Shown one piece after another: positions 24,897-32,209 of a stretch of 64,000 nucleotides of DNA. A program made the position numbers and the translations under genes. Under the pieces are notes generated by a model, which saw only the letters and a program-made list of their open reading frames with translations, was not told where the DNA came from and made no database searches. Each line of letters opens with the position of its first letter. The stretch's first letter is position 1. This DNA comes from Caballeronia fortuita (GTDB taxonomy: Bacteria > Pseudomonadota > Gammaproteobacteria > Burkholderiales > Burkholderiaceae): positions 124,001-188,000 of the forward strand of contig NZ_FCNX02000014.1 of the NCBI RefSeq assembly GCF_001544835.2, read 5' to 3'.

Positions 24897-25574
24897 ATGT
24901 GGCCAGGCAGGTCGAAAGAAGACAAGTCCGGGCGCCGCGGCCAGGCGGACGCCGGGGCGGCGCACGCGCGTTTCGAGGCGACGGTGATGCCGCATCTGGA
25001 CGCCGCGTATAACCTCGCGCGCTGGCTGTCGGGCAGCGCGAACGACGCCGACGATGTCGTGCAGGAAGCCTATCTGCGCGCGTTCCGTTTCTTCGGCGGA
25101 TTCGAGGGCGGCGAGGAGGCGAACGCGCGTGCGTGGCTGCTCGCGATCGTGCGCAATACGTGGTTCACGGAATGGCGGCGGCGCGTGCAGCTCGCGGACG
25201 CGACGCCCTACGACGAAGAACTCGGCGGCGATGAAGCGTTGCCGGGCTGGTCGGAGGAAGGCGCGGCGGATCCTGAAACGCTCGCCGTGCGCCGCGACGA
25301 GATCCATCTGGTGCATCGCGCGCTGGAGGCGCTGCCGATCGCCTTTCGCGAGGTGCTGGTGTTACGTGAGCTGGAAGACATGAGCTACAAGGAAGTCGCA
25401 TCCGTGACCGGCGTGCCGATCGGCACGGTGATGTCGCGGCTCGCGCGCGGCCGCAAGATGCTGGCGGGGGCGGTGCGCGCGGCGCAATGCGGGCAGGGGC
25501 AGGACAAGCCGAGCGTGCGCCTCGTGCGCCGCGCGGCGCCGGGTCATTCTGAGGAGTCGGGAAATGGAAAATAA
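24897..25574 (+). CDS. ECF-type RNA polymerase sigma factor
   Basis: The protein is 225 residues. ATG 24897 follows AAAGGAG (24881-24887) at 9 bases; a much longer in-frame extension lacks such a site. Region 2 is DADDVVQEAYLRAFRFF with ARAWLLAIVRNTWF; region 4 is EVLVLRELEDMSYKEVASVT with GVPIGTVMSRLARGRK. It overlaps the next gene by 11 bases, the usual coupling of an ECF factor to its anti-sigma. Targets likely include its own operon and the divergent cupredoxin operon. It has a longer C-terminal tail (~25 residues) than many relatives. Confidence 0.9.
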   Translation: MWPGRSKEDKSGRRGQADAGAAHARFEATVMPHLDAAYNLARWLSGSANDADDVVQEAYLRAFRFFGGFEGGEEANARAWLLAIVRNTWFTEWRRRVQLADATPYDEELGGDEALPGWSEEGAADPETLAVRRDEIHLVHRALEALPIAFREVLVLRELEDMSYKEVASVTGVPIGTVMSRLARGRKMLAGAVRAAQCGQGQDKPSVRLVRRAAPGHSEESGNGK

Positions 25575-26283
25575 CGACACCGCCTCGCTCGATACGAGGC
25601 TCACCGATGGTTCGCTGTATCAGCGCGCGCCGGTGCATCTGCGTGGGCAGGTGCTGGCGCGGGTGCGTGCCGAGGCCGAAGACGACGCGCGCCGTCGCGC
25701 GCCGGTTCGTCCCGCGCGACGCGCCTCGCGCAATCCGTTCGCGGCGCCGTGGCCGTTCTTCGGCGGCGCGTTCGCGGGCGCCACGCTTTCCGCGCTCGTG
25801 CTCGGCACGATGCTGTGGTTCCAGGTGGTGCCGCTTGTGTCGAGCGTATCGACGGGATCGCCGATCGCGCAGGAGATCGTGTCGAGCCACGTGCGCGCGT
25901 TGATGTCGGACCGCCCGATCGACGTGCTTTCGAGCGACAAGCATACGGTGAAGCCGTGGTTCAACGGCCGCATCGACTATGCGCCGCCGGTGATCGATCC
26001 GGCGGGGCCGGGCTTTGCGCTCGTCGGCGGACGGCTCGATTACATCGATCATCGGCCTGTCGCGGTCGTGGTTTATCGCTATCTGAAGCATCCGATCGAC
26101 GTGTACGTGTTTCCCGAGCACAAGGGCGAAGCGAAGACCGAGCCGGCCGTCACGCAATCCGACGATGGCTATGCGCTCGCGAAATGGAATCACGATGGCA
26201 TGACCTTCTGGGCCGTCACCGATGCATCGGGCTCGGTATTGCGTCAGTTCGCGCAGGCCATGGAAACCGGCGCGCCGCGCTAA
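25564..26283 (+). CDS. Transmembrane anti-sigma factor
   Basis: The protein is 239 residues and starts inside the end of the sigma-factor gene. The N-terminal ~60 residues are cytoplasmic (QRAPVHLRGQVLARVRAEAE). A membrane segment follows (FFGGAFAGATLSALVLGTML), then a ~150-residue periplasmic domain (VSSHVRALMSDRPIDVLSSD, RPVAVVVYRYLKHPIDVYVF). No zinc-binding HxxxCxxC is present, so it is not a ZAS-type anti-sigma of the RsrA kind. The signal sensed is unknown. The strong terminator at 26342 closes the operon. Confidence 0.85.
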   Translation: MENNDTASLDTRLTDGSLYQRAPVHLRGQVLARVRAEAEDDARRRAPVRPARRASRNPFAAPWPFFGGAFAGATLSALVLGTMLWFQVVPLVSSVSTGSPIAQEIVSSHVRALMSDRPIDVLSSDKHTVKPWFNGRIDYAPPVIDPAGPGFALVGGRLDYIDHRPVAVVVYRYLKHPIDVYVFPEHKGEAKTEPAVTQSDDGYALAKWNHDGMTFWAVTDASGSVLRQFAQAMETGAPR

Positions 26284-26341
26284 AAAGGTGCAGGGCGAAA
26301 AAAGTTATCGGCTCTTGAGGAATCGAAGGGTGCGCAAGGTT

Positions 26342-26381
26342 GCGCGCGGTCATCCGCCAGGGATGCCGCGCGCTTTTTTTT
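26342..26381 (+). terminator. Strong rho-independent terminator
   Basis: GCGCGCGG (26342-26349) pairs with CCGCGCGC (26366-26373), with inner pairing of CATCC and GGATG, followed by a run of eight T. It ends the sigma/anti-sigma operon. The remaining gap to 26662 holds only an 8-base inverted repeat (ATACCCGC at 26401, GCGGGTAT at 26450) upstream of livK. Confidence 0.85.
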
Positions 26382-26662
26382 CGCTATCGGCATTACGCGT
26401 ATACCCGCTGTTTCGGAGTTATCGAAATGCTTTGGGATGCTGGATAAATGCGGGTATTCCATGCTCTGCACGGTTACGATGCGTCAGTGTGGCCTAACGC
26501 TCGTGCTCTTCGGGTATGTCCGAATATGGCCGTATCCTTACATTTTTCTGAACTCGCTCACAGCCTATGTAATCGATAACTCGGAATGCGTTTAGAAATC
26601 TTGAAGGCATCTTCTGCGTTGCATGGGACTTTCGAATAACGAATCACGCGACGGAGACACAC

Positions 26663-27907
26663 ATGGGAATGAAGATGAAGCTCATCGCGAGCGCGCTCGC
26701 GTTCGGCGTTTTCTCGTTGGCGCACGCGGCCGACCCGATCAAGATCGGCGTCGATGGTCCGTTCACGGGCGGCTCGTCTTCCATGGGTGTCAGCATGCGC
26801 GACGGCGTGCGTCTCGCCACTGCCGAGATCAACAAGTCGGGCGGCGTGCTCGGCCGGCAGATCGTCCTCGTCGAGCGCGATGACGAAGCGAAGAACGAGC
26901 GCGGCGTGCAGATCGCGCAGGAACTCATCAACAAGGAAAAGGTCGTCGCGGTCGTCGGCTATACCAATACCGGTGTCGCGCTCGCGTCGCAGCGCTTCTT
27001 TCAGGAAGCGAAGATTCCGGTGTTCAATAACGTCGCGACGGGCACGGTGGTGACGAAGCAATTCGACGATCAGCCGGACAATTACGTCTTCCGCAACGCT
27101 GCCGCCGATCGTATCCAGGCGCCGATGATCGTCGAGGAAGCGGTGACGAAGCGCGGCTTCACGAAGGTCGCGATTCTCGCGGATTCGACCAACTACGGCC
27201 AGCTTGGACGCGAGGATCTGGAGAAAGCGCTGGCCGCGAAGGGCGTGAAGCCGGTGGCCGTCGAGAAGTTCAACATCAAGGACGTCGATATGACGGCCCA
27301 GTTGCTGAAGGCGAAGGAAGCGGGCGCGCAAGCGGTGCTGACGTATGGCATCGGGCCTGAACTCGCGCAGATCGCGAATGGCATGGCGAAGCTCGGCTGG
27401 AAGGTGCCGTTGATCGGAAGCTGGACGCTTTCGATGGCGAACTATATCGACAATGCCGGCGCGAATGGCGAAGGCGCGCGCATGCCGCAGACTTTCATTC
27501 AGGAAGCGAATACGCCTAAGCGCAAGGCTTTTATCGAGGCTTATCTGAAGGAATTCAAGCCGAAGAACGAACGTATCGATTCGCCGGTTTCAGCGGCGCA
27601 AGGTTATGACTCGGTGTATCTGCTCGCTGCCGCGATCAAGCAGGCGGGTTCTACCGATGGGCCCAAGGTCAAGGATGCGCTCGAGAACCTGAGCACTAAA
27701 GTCGAAGGCGTCGTGATGGTGTATGACAAGCCCTTTACGAAGGGCGATCACGAAGCTATCACGCCTAATGTGCCGGTTATCGGGGAGGTCAAGAGCGGGC
27801 GCGTGGTTTATGCGTATGACGCCGATAAGAAGGGCGGTGGGACGCTGCGGTCCAAGCAGACTGCTACTGCTACTGCTACTGCTACTACTGCCGCTGCGGC
27901 GAATTGA
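26663..27907 (+). CDS. livK: Branched-chain amino-acid ABC transporter, periplasmic binding protein
   Basis: The protein is 414 residues. ATG 26663 follows GGAG (26653-26656) at 6 bases and begins a signal peptide (MKLIASALAFGVFSLAHA). It is a type I periplasmic binding fold of the Leu/Ile/Val family: IKIGVDGPFTGGSSSMGVSM, EINKSGGVLGRQIVLVERDD, VVAVVGYTNTGVALASQRFF. It captures the amino acid for the permeases encoded downstream. Two oddities: the C-terminus ends in a Thr-Ala tract encoded by a hexanucleotide repeat, and a ~600-base palindromic element separates it from livH. Specificity within the family cannot be read. Confidence 0.9.
   Translation: MGMKMKLIASALAFGVFSLAHAADPIKIGVDGPFTGGSSSMGVSMRDGVRLATAEINKSGGVLGRQIVLVERDDEAKNERGVQIAQELINKEKVVAVVGYTNTGVALASQRFFQEAKIPVFNNVATGTVVTKQFDDQPDNYVFRNAAADRIQAPMIVEEAVTKRGFTKVAILADSTNYGQLGREDLEKALAAKGVKPVAVEKFNIKDVDMTAQLLKAKEAGAQAVLTYGIGPELAQIANGMAKLGWKVPLIGSWTLSMANYIDNAGANGEGARMPQTFIQEANTPKRKAFIEAYLKEFKPKNERIDSPVSAAQGYDSVYLLAAAIKQAGSTDGPKVKDALENLSTKVEGVVMVYDKPFTKGDHEAITPNVPVIGEVKSGRVVYAYDADKKGGGTLRSKQTATATATATTAAAAN
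27860..27883 (+). repeat. Hexanucleotide microsatellite in the livK 3' end
   Basis: Four perfect copies of ACTGCT encode Thr-Ala pairs, followed by a degenerate ACTACTGCC. A six-base unit keeps the frame, so copy-number change would lengthen or shorten the tail without frameshift. Confidence 0.8.
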
Positions 27908-27924
27908 GTTTTTTGTTTCGCCGG

Positions 27925-28519
27925 ATCCCGTTTTCTTTTTGGTTTATTAGCACTGCCCCTGTGCGGGGCGGCAGTCACTTTCTTTGCTGCTGCAAAGAAA
28001 GTAACCAAAGAAAGCAGCTTTTCAAGCCCGCGGTCATACGCAGTTTGAGTAGTTCTCTCGTCCACCGTGGCACTCGCCTAACGAGTGTCATCGTGGGCCC
28101 AATCGGGCTTGGATCGCGCACGGTCTGACGAGCCGGAAGTTTTAGGGCGCTGGATCAGCACGAAACAGTTTCGGCACGGCGCTGCGCGCTGCCGTCGGGT
28201 CTGCGAGGGAAACCAAGGGTACGCGAGCGCGCTCGCGTACCCGGTCACCCATCGGCTGCGAAGCGGGCCGGGGCTATTTTGTGCTGAACCAGCATGTTGT
28301 GCGGCACGATGTGACAGACCGTGCGCGAGCCAAGCTGGGTGATTGTGATGAGGGCACACGTTAGGCGAGTGCCACGTTGGAGGAAAGGACTACCCAAACT
28401 GCGTGTGACCGCGGGCGTGACAGAAGCTGCTTTCTTTGGTTACTTTCTTTGCAGCAGCAAAGAAAGTGACTGCCGCCCCGCACAGGGGCAGTGCTAATAA
28501 ACCACGAAGAAAACGGGAT
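27925..28519. repeat. Large palindromic intergenic repeat element between livK and livH
   Basis: The arms at ~27925-28082 and ~28360-28519 are imperfect inverted copies of ~160 bases (each includes GGTTTATTAGCACTGCCCCT and, further in, CACTCGCCTAA). Each arm carries its own small hairpin (TTTCTTTGC-TGCT-GCAAAGAAA). The centre holds a 26-base perfect palindrome (28218-28243). No credible gene lies inside. The form resembles dispersed palindromic repeats of Burkholderia-group genomes rather than an insertion sequence: no transposase and no clear target duplication. It probably forms a strong RNA/DNA hairpin that lowers read-through from livK to livH. Confidence 0.8.
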
Positions 28520-28557
28520 TCCACGAAAAGCGCGAAAGCAACCAAAAACGAAAACCC

Positions 28558-29430
28558 ATGATCCTTCTGCAACTCGTCTACAGCGGCATAGCCCTGGGCA
28601 TGATCTACGCCGTGATCGCGTTCGGCTATCAACTCACCTTCGCGACATCGGGAACGCTGAACTTCGGCCAGGGTGATGCCCTCATGCTCGGCGCGCTCGT
28701 CGGTCTCACGCTCGTATCCGCAGGCGTCAACTACTGGCTCATGATCCCGCTCGTCTGTCTCTTCGGGCTCGTGCAGGGCGCGTTCGTCGAGCGCATCGGC
28801 GTGCGTCCCGCGATCAAGATCAAATCCGAGTTCGGCTGGATCATGTCAACCATCGCACTCGGCATCATCTTCAAGAACGTCGCCGAAAACGTCTGGGGCC
28901 GCGACGATCTGCGCTTTCCCTCGCCCTTGCCCGAAGCGCCGCTTAAAGTATTCGGAGCGAATGTCCTGCCGATGGAACTTCTCGTCGTCGGCGGCGCGCT
29001 CGTCATGATGCTCGCAGTCGAATTCTTCAATCGCAAGACGATCTTCGGCAAGGCTGTCGTCGCCACCGCCAACGATCGCGATGCGGCCTCGCTCATGGGC
29101 ATCAACACCGGTCTCGTCATCACGTTCTCTTACGCGCTTTCCTCTTTGACCGCTGCATTTGCAGGGGTTTTGATCGCGCCGCTGACGCTGACCGGCGCAA
29201 CGATGGGCGCGGTGCTCGGCCTCAAGGCGTTCGCGGTGGCGATCATCGGCGGACTGTCGAGCGGCATGGGCATCATCGTCGGCGGCATGATTCTCGGCAT
29301 CGCGGAGACGACGACAGGCTTCTATATTTCCACCGGCTACAAGGATGTGCCGGGACTCGTGCTGCTCTTGATCGTGCTCGCGGTCAAGCCCGCAGGTCTC
29401 TTCGGCAAGACGGCGATCAAGAAAGTCTGA
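28558..29430 (+). CDS. livH: Branched-chain amino-acid ABC transporter permease LivH
   Basis: The protein is 290 residues with about eight membrane segments. Typical LivH features are LVYSGIALGMIYAVIAFGYQ, FATSGTLNFGQGDALMLGAL, ATANDRDAASLMGINTGLVI and the coupling/exit segment VLGLKAFAVAIIGGLSSGMG. It pairs with LivM to form the inner-membrane channel. It starts 38 bases after the palindromic repeat, with only a weak ribosome site upstream (AACGAAAACCC), so expression may be low or depend on a promoter at the repeat edge. It ends 9 bases before livM. Confidence 0.92.
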   Translation: MILLQLVYSGIALGMIYAVIAFGYQLTFATSGTLNFGQGDALMLGALVGLTLVSAGVNYWLMIPLVCLFGLVQGAFVERIGVRPAIKIKSEFGWIMSTIALGIIFKNVAENVWGRDDLRFPSPLPEAPLKVFGANVLPMELLVVGGALVMMLAVEFFNRKTIFGKAVVATANDRDAASLMGINTGLVITFSYALSSLTAAFAGVLIAPLTLTGATMGAVLGLKAFAVAIIGGLSSGMGIIVGGMILGIAETTTGFYISTGYKDVPGLVLLLIVLAVKPAGLFGKTAIKKV

Positions 29431-29439
29431 GGCGCGACG

Positions 29440-30468
29440 ATGAAAGCAAAGAACTGGATCGCGGCACTCATCGGACTCGCTGTACTCGCTATCTTTCCGT
29501 TGGTGTCGGGCAATCCGTATTACATCCACCTCGTCGAAACCATCATGATCTATGCGATCCTGCTGTTCGGGCTCGATATCGTCGTGGGTTATACGGGGCA
29601 AGTGTCGCTCGGTCACGCGGGTCTGTTCGGCGTCGGGGCATACACGGCGGGCGTGCTGTTCATCAAGCTCGGCATGCCGTTCTACGTGACCGCGCCGCTA
29701 TCGATTCTCGTGACAGCGGGCTTCGGAGCGATTCTCGCGCTTCCCGCACTGCGCGTGTCGGGACCGTATCTCGCGATGGTGACGCTCGCGTTCGGCACCA
29801 TCATCCAGATTCTCATCAACGAGATGGACTTCCTCACGAACGGACCGATGGGCCTCAAGATTCCCAAGCCGATGTTCGCGGGGCACAGGCTCGATGAAGT
29901 GCAGTATTACTGGCTCGTCGCGGCATTGCTGGTGGTGTCGCTGATCGTCGTGCATCGCGTGTTGAAGTCGCATCTCGGCCGCGCATTCGAGGCGTTGCGC
30001 GATAGCCCGATCGCATCGGATTGCATGGGTGTGTCGGTGTATCGTTACAAGGTTATCGCGTTCGTCATAAGCGCGGGATTCGCGGGCCTCGCGGGATGCC
30101 TGTATTCGTACTCCGAGCAGTACATCTCGCCCAACACCTATAACTTCGAACTGACGATCCTGTTTCTTCTCGCGATCATCATGGGCGGACGCAAGACGCG
30201 CACGGGCGCGATCATCGGGTCGACGGTCATCGTGATGTTGCCCAAGCTGCTCGACGATATTTCGAACTTCCGTGTCGTCGCGACCGCGCTCGCGGTGATT
30301 GTCGTCGCGGGCGCAGCGTATTCGCTTGCGAAGAAGAGCACGACGCCGCGGCGCGTCGCGGTGCCGATAATTGGCACGGCGGGCCTCGCTGTGTTTTCGT
30401 TCTGGATCGAAGCGTTGACCAGTTATGGCTCGTCAGACCGTGCGCGATCCACGGCTACGGCAAGGTAA
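29440..30468 (+). CDS. livM: Branched-chain amino-acid ABC transporter permease LivM, C-terminus apparently truncated
   Basis: The protein is 342 residues. It has normal LivM features up to ~residue 325: LFGLDIVVGYTGQVSLGHAG, ALPALRVSGPYLAMVTLAFG, NEMDFLTNGPMGL, AFEALRDSPIASDCMGVSVY, FLLAIIMGGRKTRTGAIIGS. After FSFWIEALTS the sequence turns into a polar, Arg-rich tail (DRARSTATAR), where relatives continue with hydrophobic residues and, in related bacteria, often the livG ATPase. Within 30 bases the reading passes directly into livF. This suggests a deletion that removed the livM end and livG. Loss of function is inferred, not shown. Confidence 0.8.
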   Translation: MKAKNWIAALIGLAVLAIFPLVSGNPYYIHLVETIMIYAILLFGLDIVVGYTGQVSLGHAGLFGVGAYTAGVLFIKLGMPFYVTAPLSILVTAGFGAILALPALRVSGPYLAMVTLAFGTIIQILINEMDFLTNGPMGLKIPKPMFAGHRLDEVQYYWLVAALLVVSLIVVHRVLKSHLGRAFEALRDSPIASDCMGVSVYRYKVIAFVISAGFAGLAGCLYSYSEQYISPNTYNFELTILFLLAIIMGGRKTRTGAIIGSTVIVMLPKLLDDISNFRVVATALAVIVVAGAAYSLAKKSTTPRRVAVPIIGTAGLAVFSFWIEALTSYGSSDRARSTATAR

Positions 30469-30494
30469 AAGTCCTCCACGGCATATCGCTAAGT

Positions 30495-31160
30495 GTGCCG
30501 AAGGCAAAAGTAGTGACCTTGATAGGCTCGAACGGCGCCGGCAAGACGACAACCATGCGCGCGATCTCCGGCATGATCAAGCCGACCGAAGGCGAAATCA
30601 CGATGGGTGTCGGCAGCAACACAAAGCGCATCGACTCGCTGGATTCGCACAAGATCGCGCGCCTGGGACTCGCGCATTCTCCCGAAGGACGCCGCGTCTT
30701 CGCGACGATGTCCGTCACCGACAACCTTCTGCTCGGCGCTTTCCCGCGCCTCACGTGGTCAAGACCGAAAGGCGACGTCAACGCCGATCTCGAACGCGCA
30801 ATCGAATTGTTCCCGCGTCTGAAGGAACGCCGCCATCAACTCGCAGGCACGCTGTCGGGCGGCGAACAGCAAATGCTCGCAATGGCGCGCGCCATCATGC
30901 TCAACCCCGACCTCGTGCTGCTCGACGAACCATCGATGGGCCTCGCGCCCATTCTTGTCGACGAAGTCTTTCGCATCATCGAACGTCTCAAGGGCGACGG
31001 CGTCACGATGCTGCTCGTCGAGCAGTTCGCCGCCGCCGCCCTCAATGTCGCGGATTACGGCTATGTGCTGGAAAACGGCCGCGTCGCCACGCACGGTCCC
31101 GCAGAACAGTTGCGCAACGATCCCTCGGTGAAAGCGGCCTATCTCGGCGCGAGTCATTGA
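30495..31160 (+). CDS. livF: Branched-chain amino-acid ABC transporter ATPase LivF, N-terminally truncated or frameshifted
   Basis: The protein is 221 residues from GTG 30495, about 20 short at the N-terminus. The ATPase core is complete: Walker A GSNGAGKTT, LGLAHSPEGRRVFATMSV, signature LSGGEQQM, Walker B LVLLDEPSMGLAP and the VEQF switch. In the same frame just upstream, codons for IHGYGKVKVLHGISLSVPK continue the usual LivF start but lack an in-frame ATG; an ATG at 30425 (MARQTV) is in another frame. A one-base slip near 30445 would join them. So livF may be a frameshifted gene downstream of a livG deletion. It could also be a sequencing or assembly error. Confidence 0.7.
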   Translation: MPKAKVVTLIGSNGAGKTTTMRAISGMIKPTEGEITMGVGSNTKRIDSLDSHKIARLGLAHSPEGRRVFATMSVTDNLLLGAFPRLTWSRPKGDVNADLERAIELFPRLKERRHQLAGTLSGGEQQMLAMARAIMLNPDLVLLDEPSMGLAPILVDEVFRIIERLKGDGVTMLLVEQFAAAALNVADYGYVLENGRVATHGPAEQLRNDPSVKAAYLGASH

Positions 31161-31243
31161 TTGCCGCACTGCGACAATAGCATTCCGCTCTATCATGATG
31201 CGGACGCCATCGCGCGCGCCCCGACATCCTGAAAGGAGCTGCC

Positions 31244-32080
31244 ATGATCAGCGGCAAGACCACTCTGATTGCTCACCTCGGCTACCCGACCGAAGCGTTC
31301 AAGGCGCCGATGATCTATAACCCGTGGTTCGACAAACAAGGCATCGACGCCGTCGTCATGCCGATGGGCGTCAAGCCGGACGACTACGCCGCGTTCCTGC
31401 CGCATCTTTTCAAGCTCACGAACATTCGCGGCGCGCTCGTCACGATGCCGCACAAAATCGTGACCGTCGGCCTCATGGACGAGGTCAGTCCCACCGCGCG
31501 CATTGCAGGCGCGTGCAATGCGATTCTCAAACGCGACGACGGCACGCTCGTCGGCGATCAATTCGATGGTGCGGGCTTCGTGCGCGGTGTCGAGCGTAAA
31601 GGCCGCAAGCTTGCGGGCACGCGCGTGCTCGTGCTCGGCAGCGGCGGCGTAGGCTCGCCCATCGCGGCATCGCTCGCGGGGGCGGGTGTCGCCGAACTCG
31701 CGATCTTCGATACGAACACGGCGTCCGTCGAAGGACTGGCGTCGCGGTTGCGCGAGCACTACCCCAAGCTCATCGTAAGAACCGACACCAAAGATCCCGA
31801 CGGCTTCGACGTGATCGTCAACGCGACGCCGCTCGGCATGAAAGATACCGATCCCTTGCCCTTCGATATCAACCGCATCGCGCCGGGCACGTTCGTCGGC
31901 GAAGTGGTCATGAAGTCGGAGTACACGCCGCTCTTGCGCGCCGCGAAAGACAAGGGCTGCGCCGTGCAGGTCGGCACGGACATGCTGTTCGAAATGATCC
32001 CCGCGTATCTCGAGTTCTTCGGCTACGGCACCGCCACTGCAGATGAGTTGCGCGCCGTCGCGCAGATCAAGTACGCGTAA
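31244..32080 (+). CDS. Shikimate dehydrogenase-like protein (AroE/YdiB paralogue)
   Basis: The protein is 278 residues. ATG 31244 follows AAGGAG 6-7 bases upstream. The N-terminal substrate domain is AroE-like with altered first motif (LIAHLGYPTEAFKAPMIYN where AroE has a Ser-rich SKSP motif), then LTNIRGALVTMPHK with the catalytic-type Lys and GACNAILKRDDG, VGDQFDGAGF. The NADP domain follows (VLVLGSGGVGSPIAASLAGA). Later it has VNATPLGM and GTDMLFEMIPAYLEFFG. Substitutions in the substrate pocket suggest a paralogue acting on shikimate, quinate or a related acid rather than the housekeeping AroE. It does not belong to the liv operon by function. Confidence 0.82.
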   Translation: MISGKTTLIAHLGYPTEAFKAPMIYNPWFDKQGIDAVVMPMGVKPDDYAAFLPHLFKLTNIRGALVTMPHKIVTVGLMDEVSPTARIAGACNAILKRDDGTLVGDQFDGAGFVRGVERKGRKLAGTRVLVLGSGGVGSPIAASLAGAGVAELAIFDTNTASVEGLASRLREHYPKLIVRTDTKDPDGFDVIVNATPLGMKDTDPLPFDINRIAPGTFVGEVVMKSEYTPLLRAAKDKGCAVQVGTDMLFEMIPAYLEFFGYGTATADELRAVAQIKYA

Positions 32081-32209
32081 GCAAGCTTGAGCGGACATAA
32101 CCGCGCTTCGTTCCTATACTTCTATCGACATAGCAAGCAGACGCTCATCCTCTGACAAATAGGCCGCTCACGCATCCGTGCGCAGCCCCGATAACGGCAG
32201 GGAGGAATC

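Noticed and set aside
27925..28519. Insertion sequence or MITE with transposase
   Set aside because: No transposase gene, no clear target-site duplication; called a palindromic repeat instead.
30425..31180. A separate gene starting MARQTV in another frame, possibly livG
   Set aside because: Its product beyond the first residues is an out-of-frame reading of livF; no ATPase motifs appear. Only its first codons may belong to the original livF start.
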